From an uncultured Lachnospiraceae bacterium (GTDB lineage: Bacteria; Bacillota; Clostridia; Lachnospirales; Lachnospiraceae): a DNA stretch of 64,000 bases. The notes beneath the pieces were generated by a model that saw nothing but the letters and a program-made list of their open reading frames with translations, did not search any database and was not told the DNA's origin. Position 1 is the first letter of the stretch, and each line of letters begins with the position of its first letter. Positions 55,128 to 63,859 of the stretch are shown here, piece after piece. The stretch is from positions 186,001 to 250,000 of the forward strand of contig CAJTUC010000001.1 in the NCBI GenBank assembly GCA_910579395.1. Direction: 5' to 3'. The position numbers and the translations under genes were made by a program.

Positions 55128-55814
55128 ATGGCGAATATTCTTGCAATAGACGACGAACCTGATATCTTAAATATGATACGGAAAATTCTTTGTAAAGACG
55201 GGCATATTGTGGAAATGATGTCCGAGCCCTCAACCATTGAAAAATGGGGGAAAGGAATGGACACAGGGATAAAACCGGAACATTTTGACCTGATCTTATT
55301 GGATGTTATGATGCCGCGGACGGACGGTTTTGAACTGTGCCGGAAAATCCGCAGCCGTGTGGACTGCCCGATTGTCTTTTTAACGGCAAAGACTGATGAA
55401 AGCAGTCTTGTGTACGGCTTGGGGGTGGGAGCGGACGATTATATCTGTAAGCCTTTCGGCGCTAAGGAGCTTCGAGCGAGGGTCAATGCACATTTACGGC
55501 GGGAAAGCCGAGAGCATTTTGTGCGCCTTTCTTTTTCGGAAGCGGAATTTCATCTCGCGGCAAAACAACTGTTGGTCCGGCAGCAGAGCGTTCCGCTGAC
55601 AAAAGCGGAATATGAGATATGCGAAGTCCTTGCGCGTAATCAGGGACAGGTATTTTCCAGGGAACAGCTTTATGAAAAGGTATTCGGTTTTGACGGAGAA
55701 AGCAGCGACAGTACGATTGCCACACATATTAAAAATATCCGAATGAAGCTGGATGCTTTTGCATTTTCACCCATCAAAACGGTCTGGGGGATTGGATACA
55801 AATGGGAAGTATAA
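55128..55814 (+). CDS. OmpR-family response regulator of the immunity operon
   Basis: The 228-residue regulator has the receiver domain with acidic pocket IDDEPD, the phospho-acceptor Asp59 in LILLDVMMPR and a conserved Lys in CKPFGAKELRARV. The C-terminal winged helix (about 130-228) has LTKAEYEICEVLARNQGQVFSREQLYEKVFG and TIATHIKNIRMKLD. It resembles NisR/SpaR/MutR regulators of lantibiotic immunity. GGGAGGACAG precedes the ATG. Its end overlaps the kinase start by 13 bases. Confidence 0.92.
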   Translation: MANILAIDDEPDILNMIRKILCKDGHIVEMMSEPSTIEKWGKGMDTGIKPEHFDLILLDVMMPRTDGFELCRKIRSRVDCPIVFLTAKTDESSLVYGLGVGADDYICKPFGAKELRARVNAHLRRESREHFVRLSFSEAEFHLAAKQLLVRQQSVPLTKAEYEICEVLARNQGQVFSREQLYEKVFGFDGESSDSTIATHIKNIRMKLDAFAFSPIKTVWGIGYKWEV

Positions 55815-57205
55815 AGACGCCGACAGGGAGCATAGAAGATAAGAGGACTGTCCCCTTGAGTTTGTTCTATCTGAAATATTTTGCTTTTCTTTTTCTAGGC
55901 GTTCTGGCGGTCGTGGCCAGTGTGCTCTTTGTATTTGAAATGCTTGTTCTGAACGATGCCGTCTATCCGGCCAATCATGCGGAACAGCAGGCAAAAGAAG
56001 CGGCAGGCAGGATTGCCGATGCGCAGGAAGTAAGCAGAGAATTGATTCCCGATTTATGTCAGTATGCGGTATTCGATGAAAACGGTGAAGTGAAGGGCGG
56101 CGATATCGAAAAGGCGGAGCTGGAAGATGCCTGGAACGCGGTACAGGGTCAGCGGTCGGATGTAAGGGGATATTTTTACAGTGTGGTAGAACGTGATGCA
56201 GAGTATTGTGTTCTGCGGTATGCGATCATACCCCAATTCAGGTCGCCGGTTTTGCGCCGGTATCTGCCCGGACCGCAGAATCTGCTTTTGGCGGCGGGGT
56301 TGTTCCTGATTTTGCTGCTTGTTATCATAACAGCGCTTTGTTTCGGACATACCCTGAGGAAAAAAATGACAGCTTTGATTTCGGCGGCGGAAAAAATACG
56401 GAATCAGGAATTGGAATTTGATATCTCTGCAAGCGATGTTCGGGAGATCGCGGCGGTATTAAGAGCAATGGACGATATGCGGGCCGCTTTGAAGTCTTCT
56501 TTGGAAAGCCAGTGGAATGCAGAACGTCGCAAAAAAGAGCAGATACTGGCATTGGCACATGACCTGAAAACGCCGCTGACGCTGATTCGCGGGAATGCGG
56601 AATTATTATATGATACAGGGTTGACGGAAGAGCAGGAAGAGTGCGTTGACTTGATTGAAAAGAATTCCCTGCGGATGCAGGATTATGTGCAGACGCTCAT
56701 GGAAGTAACGAAGGACGGTTATGCGCTGCGGCTGCAAAAGATAGACACGGCTTCTTTTTTACAGGAAATCGGAAAACAGCTGAAAGATTTATGTGTCGTG
56801 AAAAAGATTTCTTTACAGGAAAACTTTGAATGCCGGGAATCTTCTTTTTCGGCTGACCGTGAACTGCTCACGCGCGCACTCGTGAATATCGCTTCCAATG
56901 CCGTAGAATATACGCCGGAAGGCGGAAAAATCTTCTGGGAAGTCAAATCCGTTGCGGGGGATATGGAGAATAGGGCTTTTTTACTATTTTCTATCACCGA
57001 TACGGGAAAAGGTTTTTCAGCAAATGCTCTGAAACATGCGGTCGAGCAATTTTACATGGACGATGGGAGCCGTCATGCCAATGCTCATTACGGGATCGGC
57101 CTGTTCATGGCCGATCTGGCCGCGAAACAGCATGGTGGACAGCTTTTTCTGGAAAATTTCCCGGAAACGGGCGGTGCAAGAGTCACAATGGAAATACCTT
57201 GTTGA
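55802..57205 (+). CDS. sensor histidine kinase of the immunity operon
   Basis: The 467-residue kinase has TM1 near 25-48, an extracytoplasmic sensor of about 110 residues and TM2 near 160-182. A HAMP-like linker, H-box LAHDLKTPLTLI near 250, N-box NIASNAVEYTP, G1 DTGKGF and G2 HYGIGLFMADLAAK follow. The moderate-size sensor domain fits NisK/SpaK-type lantibiotic sensors rather than BceS. No lantibiotic biosynthesis genes are present, so it may sense peptides from other bacteria. Confidence 0.92.
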   Translation: MGSIKTPTGSIEDKRTVPLSLFYLKYFAFLFLGVLAVVASVLFVFEMLVLNDAVYPANHAEQQAKEAAGRIADAQEVSRELIPDLCQYAVFDENGEVKGGDIEKAELEDAWNAVQGQRSDVRGYFYSVVERDAEYCVLRYAIIPQFRSPVLRRYLPGPQNLLLAAGLFLILLLVIITALCFGHTLRKKMTALISAAEKIRNQELEFDISASDVREIAAVLRAMDDMRAALKSSLESQWNAERRKKEQILALAHDLKTPLTLIRGNAELLYDTGLTEEQEECVDLIEKNSLRMQDYVQTLMEVTKDGYALRLQKIDTASFLQEIGKQLKDLCVVKKISLQENFECRESSFSADRELLTRALVNIASNAVEYTPEGGKIFWEVKSVAGDMENRAFLLFSITDTGKGFSANALKHAVEQFYMDDGSRHANAHYGIGLFMADLAAKQHGGQLFLENFPETGGARVTMEIPC

Positions 57206-57260
57206 AAAATTTTATGTAGAAAAATTTTATGCTGAAAATTTTCATGTTGAAATTAAGGTT
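57201..57260 (+). repeat. 15-bp tandem repeat across the kinase stop codon
   Basis: Units GTTGAAAAATTTTAT, GTAGAAAAATTTTAT and GCTGAAAATTTTCAT follow each other, with a fourth diverged unit GTTGAAATTAAGGTT. The first unit contains the kinase TGA. In another frame the units read as VEKFY-like repeats, probably by chance. Beyond it, 57261-57427 is A+T-rich and shows no clear gene. Confidence 0.6.
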
Positions 57261-57427
57261 AAGTTAAGATTTTATATGAATAATATTAAGAATGAGCGAT
57301 TATAGTTTATTGCAAGCTTGGATATAAAACGTCCGCCAGATAAAATCTTTCAAAAAATTTTAAAAAATATTAAGAAATTATTTGAAGATATTTAATGGTG
57401 TAAAACGTTATATATAGTATAATAAGG

Positions 57428-57527
57428 CGATGAGAATTTCTAAGCCCGCATAGAACGCGGACTAAGAAATTCTACGATTTGCGGAGCAAATCTTCATCGT
57501 CTGGCAGAATCGCTTTGCGATTCTGCC
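57428..57527. repeat. Q-family multi-hairpin element, copy Q3
   Basis: An outer pair GATG/CATC encloses AGAATTTCTAAG with CTAAGAAATTCT, an inner CCGC/GCGG and the GGA-loop hairpin GATTTGC-gga-GCAAATC. The hairpin GGCAGAATCGC-ttt-GCGATTCTGCC follows. Confidence 0.75.
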
Positions 57528-57539
57528 GCGGTTATGGTA

Positions 57540-57613
57540 TGGCAGGCTAAGAAATTTTACGATTTGCGAGGCAAATCCTCCTTGCCTGGAAGAATCGCAT
57601 TGCGGTTCGTCTG
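57540..57613. repeat. Q-family partial copy Q3b
   Basis: It repeats AAGAAATTTTACGATTTGC and the hairpin GATTTGC-gag-GCAAATC closed by GGCA/TGCC, then the start of an AGAATCGCATTGCGGTTC hairpin. The rest of the gap to 57665 is A/G-rich and holds the ribosome-binding site of the next gene. Confidence 0.55.
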
Positions 57614-57665
57614 GGGCGGGGAAGTGGGAGAAAAAGAAAAAGGGAGAAAAGGAGAAAGGGGAGCA

Positions 57666-58376
57666 ATGGGTGCGTTAGTGGAGATACAGGATATCTGTAA
57701 GATATACAATCCCGGAGAAAATGAAGTGAAGGCGTTGAACCATGTGAGCCTGACGATTGATGAGAATGAGTTCGTGGCGATCATCGGCCAGTCGGGTTCT
57801 GGGAAGTCTACGCTGATGAATATGCTCGGGTGTCTGGATGTGCCTTCCAGCGGAAGTTATTTTCTGCATGGGCAGGATGTGTCCCATATGAGCGACAATG
57901 AGCTGTCGGATGTGCGGAATAAAGAAATCGGATTTATTTTTCAGGGGTTTAATCTGATCGCCGGTCTGACGGCGCTTGAAAATGTGGAACTGCCGCTTAT
58001 TTACAGGGGTGTTGGAAAGCGGGAACGGTTGCGGCTGGCGGATACGGCGTTAAATAAGGTGGGACTTGATAAGAGAAAAACACACAGACCTTCCGAAATG
58101 TCCGGCGGGCAGCAGCAGCGTGTGGCGATTGCCAGGGCGATTGCGCAGGCACCGCCGATCATTCTGGCGGATGAGCCGACCGGTAATCTGGATTCCGGCT
58201 CCAGCAAGGAAATCATGGAAATATTGAAAAGCCTTCATGAAGAAGGAAGGACCGTTATTCTGATCACCCATGATAATGAAATCGCAAAGCAGGCTAAGCG
58301 GGTCATTAAGATCATTGACGGCCAGATCGTACAGGATTCCGGCAAAGAACCGGGAGAAGTTATAGAAGAATCGTAA
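57666..58376 (+). CDS. MacB-type ABC transporter ATP-binding protein
   Basis: The 236-residue ATPase has Walker [10 protein letters not shown] near 41, a Q-loop [22 protein letters not shown], signature [17 protein letters not shown] and Walker [17 protein letters not shown]. These are typical of the LolD/MacB family. Together with the next two genes it forms a MacAB-like tripartite unit of the Gram-positive type. GGGGAGCA precedes ATG 57666; the longer frame to 57534 crosses the Q3b repeat. Confidence 0.92.
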   Translation: MGALVEIQDICKIYNPGENEVKALNHVSLTIDENEFVAIIGQSGSGKSTLMNMLGCLDVPSSGSYFLHGQDVSHMSDNELSDVRNKEIGFIFQGFNLIAGLTALENVELPLIYRGVGKRERLRLADTALNKVGLDKRKTHRPSEMSGGQQQRVAIARAIAQAPPIILADEPTGNLDSGSSKEIMEILKSLHEEGRTVILITHDNEIAKQAKRVIKIIDGQIVQDSGKEPGEVIEES

Positions 58377-58403
58377 AGGGGAGAAAGGAGCAGAGTTATT
58401 GAA

Positions 58404-59840
58404 ATGAAGGAGAAAAAAGAGAAAAAAGAAAAGATACCGATGGATAAGGCAAAAAAGAAAAAGATCATTAAGCGGAGTATTTTCGGTGTGATTGCCGCAC
58501 TTATCGTTCTCTTTATGGTAATGAATTCTATCAATGCCGGCAATGCCTTACCGGTCGTATATACGATGCCGGTATCACGGGGCGATGTAGAGCAGATTGT
58601 CAGTACGAGCGGTACGGTCAAGACGGAAGAAAGCAAGACTTATTTTGCGCCGCTTGCGGTTAAAATCGGTACGGCGAATACGGCTGCCGGCGACAGTGTC
58701 AAAAAAGGAGAGATATTGTACGCTTATGATGAAGAAGCTCTGGCAGATGAGAAGCTGCTGGCAGAATTAAAGATGCAGTCCAATGAAGGCGAATACGAGA
58801 GTTCCATGATTAAAAATAATCAATACATCAGCGAACTGGGAGAAGCCAATATTAATTTGGGTGTGTTGGACCAGCAGATTGAAGACAGTGAGAACTATGT
58901 AAAGGAATTGAATCAAAAAATTACCGACAAGCAGGATTCTCTCGCACTTGAAGGCGCGCTTTTGCAGATTTCCCTGTTAGACTGGCAGAATGACCCGGGA
59001 TCGGAAGAATACATGAATCTGCAGAAATTGATTCAGTTAAATACATATGAGCAGCAGCATAACGAAGAAATTGAGATGTGGCAGAAGGAAGTAAAGGAGT
59101 ACGAAGAAAAGATCGCTGCCTATAAAGAATACAGAAGTGAGATGAAATCCCAGAAAAGTTCGTCAGAAAGCAGTGCGATGAACAGTGGCGGCAAGAGCAA
59201 GCTGGCCGCGGATACGCAGATGGAAAAAATCAATGCGGAAGAAACTTTGTCCGCTATTGCGGAAGCGGAAGGCGGTATCAAAGCAGATTTTGACGGAGTG
59301 ATAACGGAGATGGGCGTCGTTGAGGGCAGTACTCCGACGGTCGGTGCGCAGATGGTCACGCTGGAGAGTACGGAGAAGGTAAAAGTGGAAATTTCCGTAT
59401 CCAAGTATGATTTACAGAAAATTGCGGTAGGACAGGAAGTGGATGTTACGATTGCCGGGAATGTATATCAGGGAAAAGTATCCAAAATCAATGGTATGGC
59501 AACGACCAACAACAGCGGTGCAGCAGTCGTCGGTGTGGAAATTAAGATTGAAAATCCGGATTCCGGCATTTTTCTCGGTGTAGAGGCCAAGGTGGCAGTA
59601 CATACCGATGTGGCGGAACAGGTTCTGGTCGTGCCGATTGAAGTCATCAACAGCGACCTGGAAGGAAGCTTCGTTTATGCAGTCGAAAACGGTATTTTGA
59701 TAAAGAAACGTATCACGACAGGGATTTCCTCCAATACACTCTGCGAAGTGACGGAAGGATTGAACGAGGGAGACCAGATTGTGAGCAATGTTGTGATGGG
59801 ACTGGAAGAAGGCATGGCAGTTACGGCGATAGGGGAGTAA
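58404..59840 (+). CDS. MacA/HlyD-like periplasmic adaptor (membrane fusion) protein
   Basis: The 478-residue protein has a basic start, one transmembrane helix near 24-45 (IFGVIAALIVLFMVMNSI) and half-lipoyl segments (GTVKTEESKTYFAPLAVKIG; GVVEGSTPTVGAQMVTLES). A long coiled-coil region lies at about 125-270 and a beta-barrel near 320-400 (VDVTIAGNVYQGKVSKI). The C-terminal membrane-proximal domain is rich in short strands. In Gram-positives such proteins couple the ATPase/permease to extracellular substrates. AAGGAG lies 13 bases before the ATG. Confidence 0.9.
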   Translation: MKEKKEKKEKIPMDKAKKKKIIKRSIFGVIAALIVLFMVMNSINAGNALPVVYTMPVSRGDVEQIVSTSGTVKTEESKTYFAPLAVKIGTANTAAGDSVKKGEILYAYDEEALADEKLLAELKMQSNEGEYESSMIKNNQYISELGEANINLGVLDQQIEDSENYVKELNQKITDKQDSLALEGALLQISLLDWQNDPGSEEYMNLQKLIQLNTYEQQHNEEIEMWQKEVKEYEEKIAAYKEYRSEMKSQKSSSESSAMNSGGKSKLAADTQMEKINAEETLSAIAEAEGGIKADFDGVITEMGVVEGSTPTVGAQMVTLESTEKVKVEISVSKYDLQKIAVGQEVDVTIAGNVYQGKVSKINGMATTNNSGAAVVGVEIKIENPDSGIFLGVEAKVAVHTDVAEQVLVVPIEVINSDLEGSFVYAVENGILIKKRITTGISSNTLCEVTEGLNEGDQIVSNVVMGLEEGMAVTAIGE

Positions 59841-59844
59841 ACAG

Positions 59845-61065
59845 ATGGCACAGATATGGGAATACATAAAAATTGCCCTGATGAATATCAAGTCGAACAA
59901 AGGCCGTTCTGTTTTGACCATGCTGGGCATTGTTATCGGTATTGCTTCGGTCATCATGGTCATGGCGATCGGAAACGGTGTCAGGGGGCAGATTAACGAC
60001 GAACTGGAAAGCATCGGAAGCGGTATGGTGGAGCTGTATCTGGATACGACGCTGGAAACGACTACGATACGATTTTCGCAGGAAGATTTTGACCTGATTC
60101 AGGATAGAGTGGACCATGTAAAGGGCGTTACGCCTGTGATCGGCGGATGGGGCTCTGCGGAAGGGCCGAAAGGAAACTTTGAGGCAAGAGTCATGGCGGG
60201 AACCGAAGGGCTGGAGTATTATTCCGGCGGCGGCGGCCCGGTCATTAAAGGAAGATATTTTACAGAGGAAGAAGCGAACGGCGGCAGCCGCGTGTGTGTT
60301 ATTTCGGAAGGTAATGCAATGAATATGTTCGGAACGACGGACGTGCTCGGGATGTCCTTTGAAGTGACCCTGTACGGGATTTCGCAGGAATTGACGATCA
60401 TCGGTATCCGTGAGGACAACGCGACGAGTTTTGTCAATACGGGTTCCAGTCAGACGATTAATATCGAACTGCCGATTGCCGTGATGTCGAATGATTTCTA
60501 TTTTTGGACGGAAGAATTTTCCGATATCATTGTTTTTGCAGATGATACGAGATACTGTACGGAAGTAGCCCAGAATGCGGTGAAGGTTCTGGAAGGAAAA
60601 TACGGCGTATGGGGTGAAAATCAGATTATTGTCAACAATATCTCCGATATGTCTGCGGAGATGGACAGTATCCTGGGGATTCTGACGATGTTCGTTTCTT
60701 TCGTTGCAGCGATTTCCCTGCTGGTCGGTGGTATCGGCGTTATGAACATCATGCTCGTATCCGTGACTGAACGTACTCGAGAAATCGGTATCCGTAAATC
60801 ACTGGGTGCGCGGACAGGTTCCATTCTGCTTCAATTTTTGGCGGAAGCGGCCATTATCACGATGCTTGGCGGAATCATCGGCATCATATTGGGAATGCTT
60901 GGCGGTAATGCGGTATGTTCCGTTCTTGATATTACGCCGAAAACAGAAGTATCCACGATTATCGGCGCGACCCTCTTTTCTTCTGCGGTCGGTCTGTTCT
61001 TCGGAATCTATCCGGCCAGAAAAGCGGCGAAGTTGAGCCCGATTGAGGCGTTGCGGCACGAATAG
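59845..61065 (+). CDS. MacB/FtsX-fold ABC permease
   Basis: The 406-residue permease has TM1 near 21-42 (VLTMLGIVIGIASVIMVMAIGNGVRGQI), an extracellular MacB-PCD domain (about 45-270) and three C-terminal helices. The second half includes ISLLVGGIGVMNIMLVSVTERTREIGIRKSLGA and ends YPARKAAKLSPIEALRHE, both standard for the family. It starts four bases after the adaptor gene. Substrate unknown; antimicrobial peptides or lipids are typical for relatives. Confidence 0.93.
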   Translation: MAQIWEYIKIALMNIKSNKGRSVLTMLGIVIGIASVIMVMAIGNGVRGQINDELESIGSGMVELYLDTTLETTTIRFSQEDFDLIQDRVDHVKGVTPVIGGWGSAEGPKGNFEARVMAGTEGLEYYSGGGGPVIKGRYFTEEEANGGSRVCVISEGNAMNMFGTTDVLGMSFEVTLYGISQELTIIGIREDNATSFVNTGSSQTINIELPIAVMSNDFYFWTEEFSDIIVFADDTRYCTEVAQNAVKVLEGKYGVWGENQIIVNNISDMSAEMDSILGILTMFVSFVAAISLLVGGIGVMNIMLVSVTERTREIGIRKSLGARTGSILLQFLAEAAIITMLGGIIGIILGMLGGNAVCSVLDITPKTEVSTIIGATLFSSAVGLFFGIYPARKAAKLSPIEALRHE

Positions 61066-61182
61066 GGTAAGAAGAAGTTCTAAAGACGTTCTGCCAGTGG
61101 GAAGAACGTCAAGAACTTCTACGATTTGCCGGAGGCAAATCTTTCTCACCCGGAAGAACGCCCTCAATAAGGGCGTTCTTCC
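61065..61182. repeat. Q-family multi-hairpin element, copy Q4
   Basis: An outer pair GGT.AGAA/TTTCTCACC encloses AGAAGTTCT...AGAACTTCT with inner GACGTTCT/AGAACGTC. The GGA-loop hairpin GATTTGCC-gga-GGCAAATC comes next, and then the hairpin AAGAACGCCC/GGGCGTTCTT. It begins at the last base of the permease stop. Confidence 0.78.
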
Positions 61183-61245
61183 AGAACTGTGAAGGCGCCA
61201 ATTAAAGGCATTCTTCCAGAACTGTGAAGGCGCCGAATGAAGGCG
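61176..61245 (+). repeat. 35-bp direct repeat, two copies
   Basis: TTCTTCCAGAACTGTGAAGG and the following CGCC occur at 61176-61199 and again at 61211-61234, period 35. The remainder to 61362 has no further structure that I could identify. Confidence 0.75.
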
Positions 61246-61362
61246 TTTTTCTAAGGACGGGGAAGTCTTGGGAGAGGATGAACTTGCAACTCGGGGCTTG
61301 CACTTTATCAGAATTTCAGTATAATGATAATAGAGAAAAGGAACAATGTTTCCTTCGTAGAG

Positions 61363-61390
61363 AAAGCACCTGCAATGTAGGTGCTTTTCC
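61363..61390 (+). terminator. rho-independent terminator
   Basis: The stem AAAGCACCT/AGGTGCTTT is followed by TTCC. Moderately strong. Confidence 0.6.
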
Positions 61391-61481
61391 TAGATTGAAA
61401 AATCAGACATTTTTCAATCACAGGTTTGTGCTTATGCTCAAACTCGCAAGTTGAGAGAAAGGCATGGTTTTTATTGATATG
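61391..61481 (+). repeat. hairpin leader, copy B (shared with 782-905)
   Basis: It has the perfect 11-bp hairpin GATTGAAAAAT-cagac-ATTTTTCAATC at 61393-61419 and the pair CTCAA...TTGAG. AGAAAGG and ATGGTTTTTATTGATATG follow. Apart from the shorter middle section the blocks match copy A almost base for base. Confidence 0.65.
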
Positions 61482-61958
61482 GAAGTTGAATTTGACGTGA
61501 AAATGGAAGCGGGTATTTTGTACGATTATATGCTGCACCATACTTACAGCAGTTTTGCCGGGCTGCTGGGAACGGTAGCGGGCGCGTTGCTGCTGATCAT
61601 CTTTTATTCCGATAGAAAGCTCATCTATCTGATAGCGGGACTGGTAGCGCTTGCTTATCAGCCTTGGAGCCTTTTTCTCCGTTCCAGACAGCAGATGCTG
61701 AAAAATCCGGCCTTTAAGAAACCGCTGCACTATAAACTGACGGAGGAAGGCATCGAGGTATCGCAGGGAGATGCGACAGACAGCCAGAAATGGGAAGATA
61801 TGTATAAGGCAGTTTCTACGGGAAGAAGCATTGTTGTTTATACTTCCCGGATCAACGCCTGTATTTTTCCCAAAAAGGATATCGGTGAAGATAAGTATAA
61901 AGTCATCGAGATGATTTCCACACATATGCCGCCTAAGAAAGTAAAAATCAGGAGCTAG
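61479..61958 (+). CDS. YcxB-like membrane protein
   Basis: The 159-residue protein has two transmembrane helices near 30-65 (FAGLLGTVAGALLLIIFY; LIYLIAGLVALAYQPWSLFL) and a C-terminal domain (LHYKLTEEGIEVSQGDATDSQKWEDMYKAVSTGRSIVVYTSRINACIFPKK). This fits the YcxB-like family. ATG 61464 (MVFIDM...) is the other possible start. Those extra five codons belong to the shared leader B, so 61479 is preferred on family grounds. The stop overlaps Q5. Confidence 0.75.
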   Translation: MEVEFDVKMEAGILYDYMLHHTYSSFAGLLGTVAGALLLIIFYSDRKLIYLIAGLVALAYQPWSLFLRSRQQMLKNPAFKKPLHYKLTEEGIEVSQGDATDSQKWEDMYKAVSTGRSIVVYTSRINACIFPKKDIGEDKYKVIEMISTHMPPKKVKIRS

Positions 61959-62022
61959 TGAGAAGAGAAGTTTTGACTTGCGGAGCAAGTCTTCTTCGCA
62001 AGGCGAACTTGTTCGCCTTGAG
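61958..62022. repeat. Q-family element, short copy Q5
   Basis: It has GAGAAG/CTTCTTC flanks around the GGA-loop hairpin GACTTGC-gga-GCAAGTC, then the 10-bp hairpin CAAGGCGAAC-tt-GTTCGCCTTG. The first long arm of larger copies is missing. It begins at the preceding stop codon and ends 29 bases before tsaE. Confidence 0.65.
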
Positions 62023-62050
62023 ATTTATTACATGGAAGCGGGTATTGGGA

Positions 62051-62515
62051 ATGGAACAGGTCATAGAGACATACAGCGCAGAGGAAACGTATGCGCTCGG
62101 GAAAAAAATAGGAGAAAATGCGAAACCGGGGCAGGTATATTCCCTGATCGGTGATCTGGGTGTCGGAAAGACCGTTTTTACACAGGGCGTAGCGGCAGGA
62201 CTTGGGATTTCGGAACCTGTAAGCAGTCCGACCTTTACGATTCTTCAGATTTACGAGGAAGGAAGAATGCCTTTTTATCACTTTGATGTATACAGGATTG
62301 GGGATATCGAAGAGATGGAAGAAATCGGTTATGAGGATTGTTTCTACGGAGAAGGAATTTGTCTGGTTGAGTGGGCGAATCTGATTGAAGAGATTCTCCC
62401 GGAGGATCATATCCGGATTACGATTGCCAAAGAATTATCGTCTGGTTTTGATTACCGGACGATTAGAATAGAGCAGGAACAAACAGAAACCGGAACAGGG
62501 ACAGGAACAGAGTAA
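62051..62515 (+). CDS. tsaE: tRNA threonylcarbamoyladenosine biosynthesis ATPase TsaE
   Basis: The 154-residue protein has the P-loop LIGDLGVGKT near 38 and SSPTFTILQIYEEG, followed by FYHFDVYRIGDIEEMEEIGYEDCF and LVEWANLIEEILPED, all TsaE hallmarks. It supports the TsaD-TsaB complex in making t6A37 on ANN-decoding tRNAs. The C-terminus adds a Thr/Gly/Glu-rich tail (QTETGTGTGTE). ATG 62051 is chosen by family length; the frame is open to 61958. Confidence 0.95.
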   Translation: MEQVIETYSAEETYALGKKIGENAKPGQVYSLIGDLGVGKTVFTQGVAAGLGISEPVSSPTFTILQIYEEGRMPFYHFDVYRIGDIEEMEEIGYEDCFYGEGICLVEWANLIEEILPEDHIRITIAKELSSGFDYRTIRIEQEQTETGTGTGTE

Positions 62516-62572
62516 CAAGAATAACATATAGAAGCAGACGGAAATGGAAATATAGACGACAGGGAAAAAGAG

Positions 62573-63286
62573 ATGAAACTGATAGCATTAGACAGTTCCG
62601 GGTTGGTAGCTTCCGTGGCGGTCGTGGAAGACGAAACACTGATTGCGGAATATTCGATTCAATATAAGAAAACGCATTCCCAGACATTGCTGCCGATGTT
62701 GGACGAAATTCGGAATATGATAGAACTCGACTTGCGGGAGGTGGATGCAATCGCAGTAGCTGCCGGCCCCGGTTCTTTTACCGGCCTGCGGATTGGCTCT
62801 GCGACAGCGAAAGGCCTTTCTTTTGCTATGGAAAAGCCGATTGTGGCGGTACCGACGGTAGACGGGCTGGCTTACAATCTTTATGCGACGGATAAAATTG
62901 TCTGCCCGATCATGGATGCCAGACGCAGTCAGGTCTATACAGGTATTTATGAGTTCCTTCCGAAGGAAATGAAATATTGTCTTAATATAATAAAACGACA
63001 GTGCGCCGCTGCCTTTGATGAAATTGCACAGGAATTGAATTTGCTTGGCAGAGAGGTGATCTTTCTGGGGGACGGGGTACCCGTTTTCCGGGAGCGCATG
63101 AAAGAAGTAATGCAGGTACCTTATACGCTTGCGCCGGCCCATATGAACAGACAGCGGGCGGCCAGCATAGGTGTGCTCGGAAGCATTTATTTTGCACAGG
63201 GCAGGGCGGTAAGCGGAGCGGAATATGCACCGGAATATCTGCGGCTGTCGCAGGCGGAACGCCAGCGGAAAGGTGAGGAAGCATGA
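62573..63286 (+). CDS. tsaB: tRNA threonylcarbamoyladenosine biosynthesis protein TsaB
   Basis: The 237-residue ASKHA-fold protein opens LIALDSSGLVASVAVV and has VAAGPGSFTGLRIGSATAKGLSFA, both family hallmarks. It is the partner of TsaD in t6A synthesis. GGGAAAAAGAG precedes the ATG. Its TGA overlaps the rimI start as ATGA. Confidence 0.96.
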   Translation: MKLIALDSSGLVASVAVVEDETLIAEYSIQYKKTHSQTLLPMLDEIRNMIELDLREVDAIAVAAGPGSFTGLRIGSATAKGLSFAMEKPIVAVPTVDGLAYNLYATDKIVCPIMDARRSQVYTGIYEFLPKEMKYCLNIIKRQCAAAFDEIAQELNLLGREVIFLGDGVPVFRERMKEVMQVPYTLAPAHMNRQRAASIGVLGSIYFAQGRAVSGAEYAPEYLRLSQAERQRKGEEA

Positions 63287-63717
63287 TACAGATCAGATCG
63301 ATGGAGCGGGCGGATGTCGATGTCATCAGCAGACTGGAAGAAGAAACTTTTTCCATGCCATGGTCAAGAGATGCTTTTCTGGAAATGATCACAAAGGATG
63401 ATGCGGCTTATTATGTGGCAGAACTGGACGGCCGGGTGGTTGGCGGATGCGGTGTGCTGATGGCAGCGGGGGAAGGAAATATTACCAATGTCGTCGTAGC
63501 GGAAGAAGCGCGGAACAAAGGCATCGGAACAAAGATGCTGCGTCATCTTATGGAAGAAGGAGAGCGCAACGGACTTGGCGCTTTTACATTAGAAGTACGG
63601 GTGAGCAATGCGCCTGCCATTCATGTATATGAGAAGCTTGGATTTCTTTCCGAGGGAATCCGCCCGAACTTTTATGAGAAGCCTGCTGAGGACGCCGTGA
63701 TCATGTGGAAGAGATAG
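63283..63717 (+). CDS. rimI: ribosomal-protein alanine N-acetyltransferase RimI
   Basis: The 144-residue GNAT enzyme has the acetyl-CoA site VVAEEARNKGIGTKML near 70-85 and ends with FYEKPAEDAVIMWK. It acetylates the N-terminus of ribosomal protein S18 in E. coli. The tsaE-tsaB-rimI order is the standard Firmicutes arrangement, and tsaD would often follow. GGAAGC precedes the ATG within tsaB. Confidence 0.93.
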   Translation: MIQIRSMERADVDVISRLEEETFSMPWSRDAFLEMITKDDAAYYVAELDGRVVGGCGVLMAAGEGNITNVVVAEEARNKGIGTKMLRHLMEEGERNGLGAFTLEVRVSNAPAIHVYEKLGFLSEGIRPNFYEKPAEDAVIMWKR

Positions 63718-63783
63718 GAAAGAGACCGAATATTTACCACTGTTTTTGCATAGGACAGATTGTTATAATGATTAAGACATGAA

Positions 63784-63818
63784 TGTCGAATGTTCGACAG
63801 GGACATCTGTCGGGAAAT
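63784..63818. promoter_or_regulatory. inverted repeats before the last gene
   Basis: The 16-bp palindrome TGTCGAATGTTCGACA (63784-63799) is followed by CGACAG/CTGTCG arms (63795-63812). A TATAAT (63763-63768) lies just upstream. The arrangement suggests operators near a transcription start. Confidence 0.45.
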
Positions 63819-63859
63819 GTCAACGGAAGATGTTGTTTATGTAGGCACAGGAGGGTAAA

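Noticed and set aside
57036..57305. ORF with VEKFY repeats overlapping the kinase end
   Set aside because: Out of frame with the kinase; the peptide repeat merely reflects the 15-bp DNA repeat.
63784..63799. LexA/SOS box
   Set aside because: The palindrome has CGAA-TG-TTCG, with only two bases between half-sites rather than the CGAAC-N4-GTTCG spacing.
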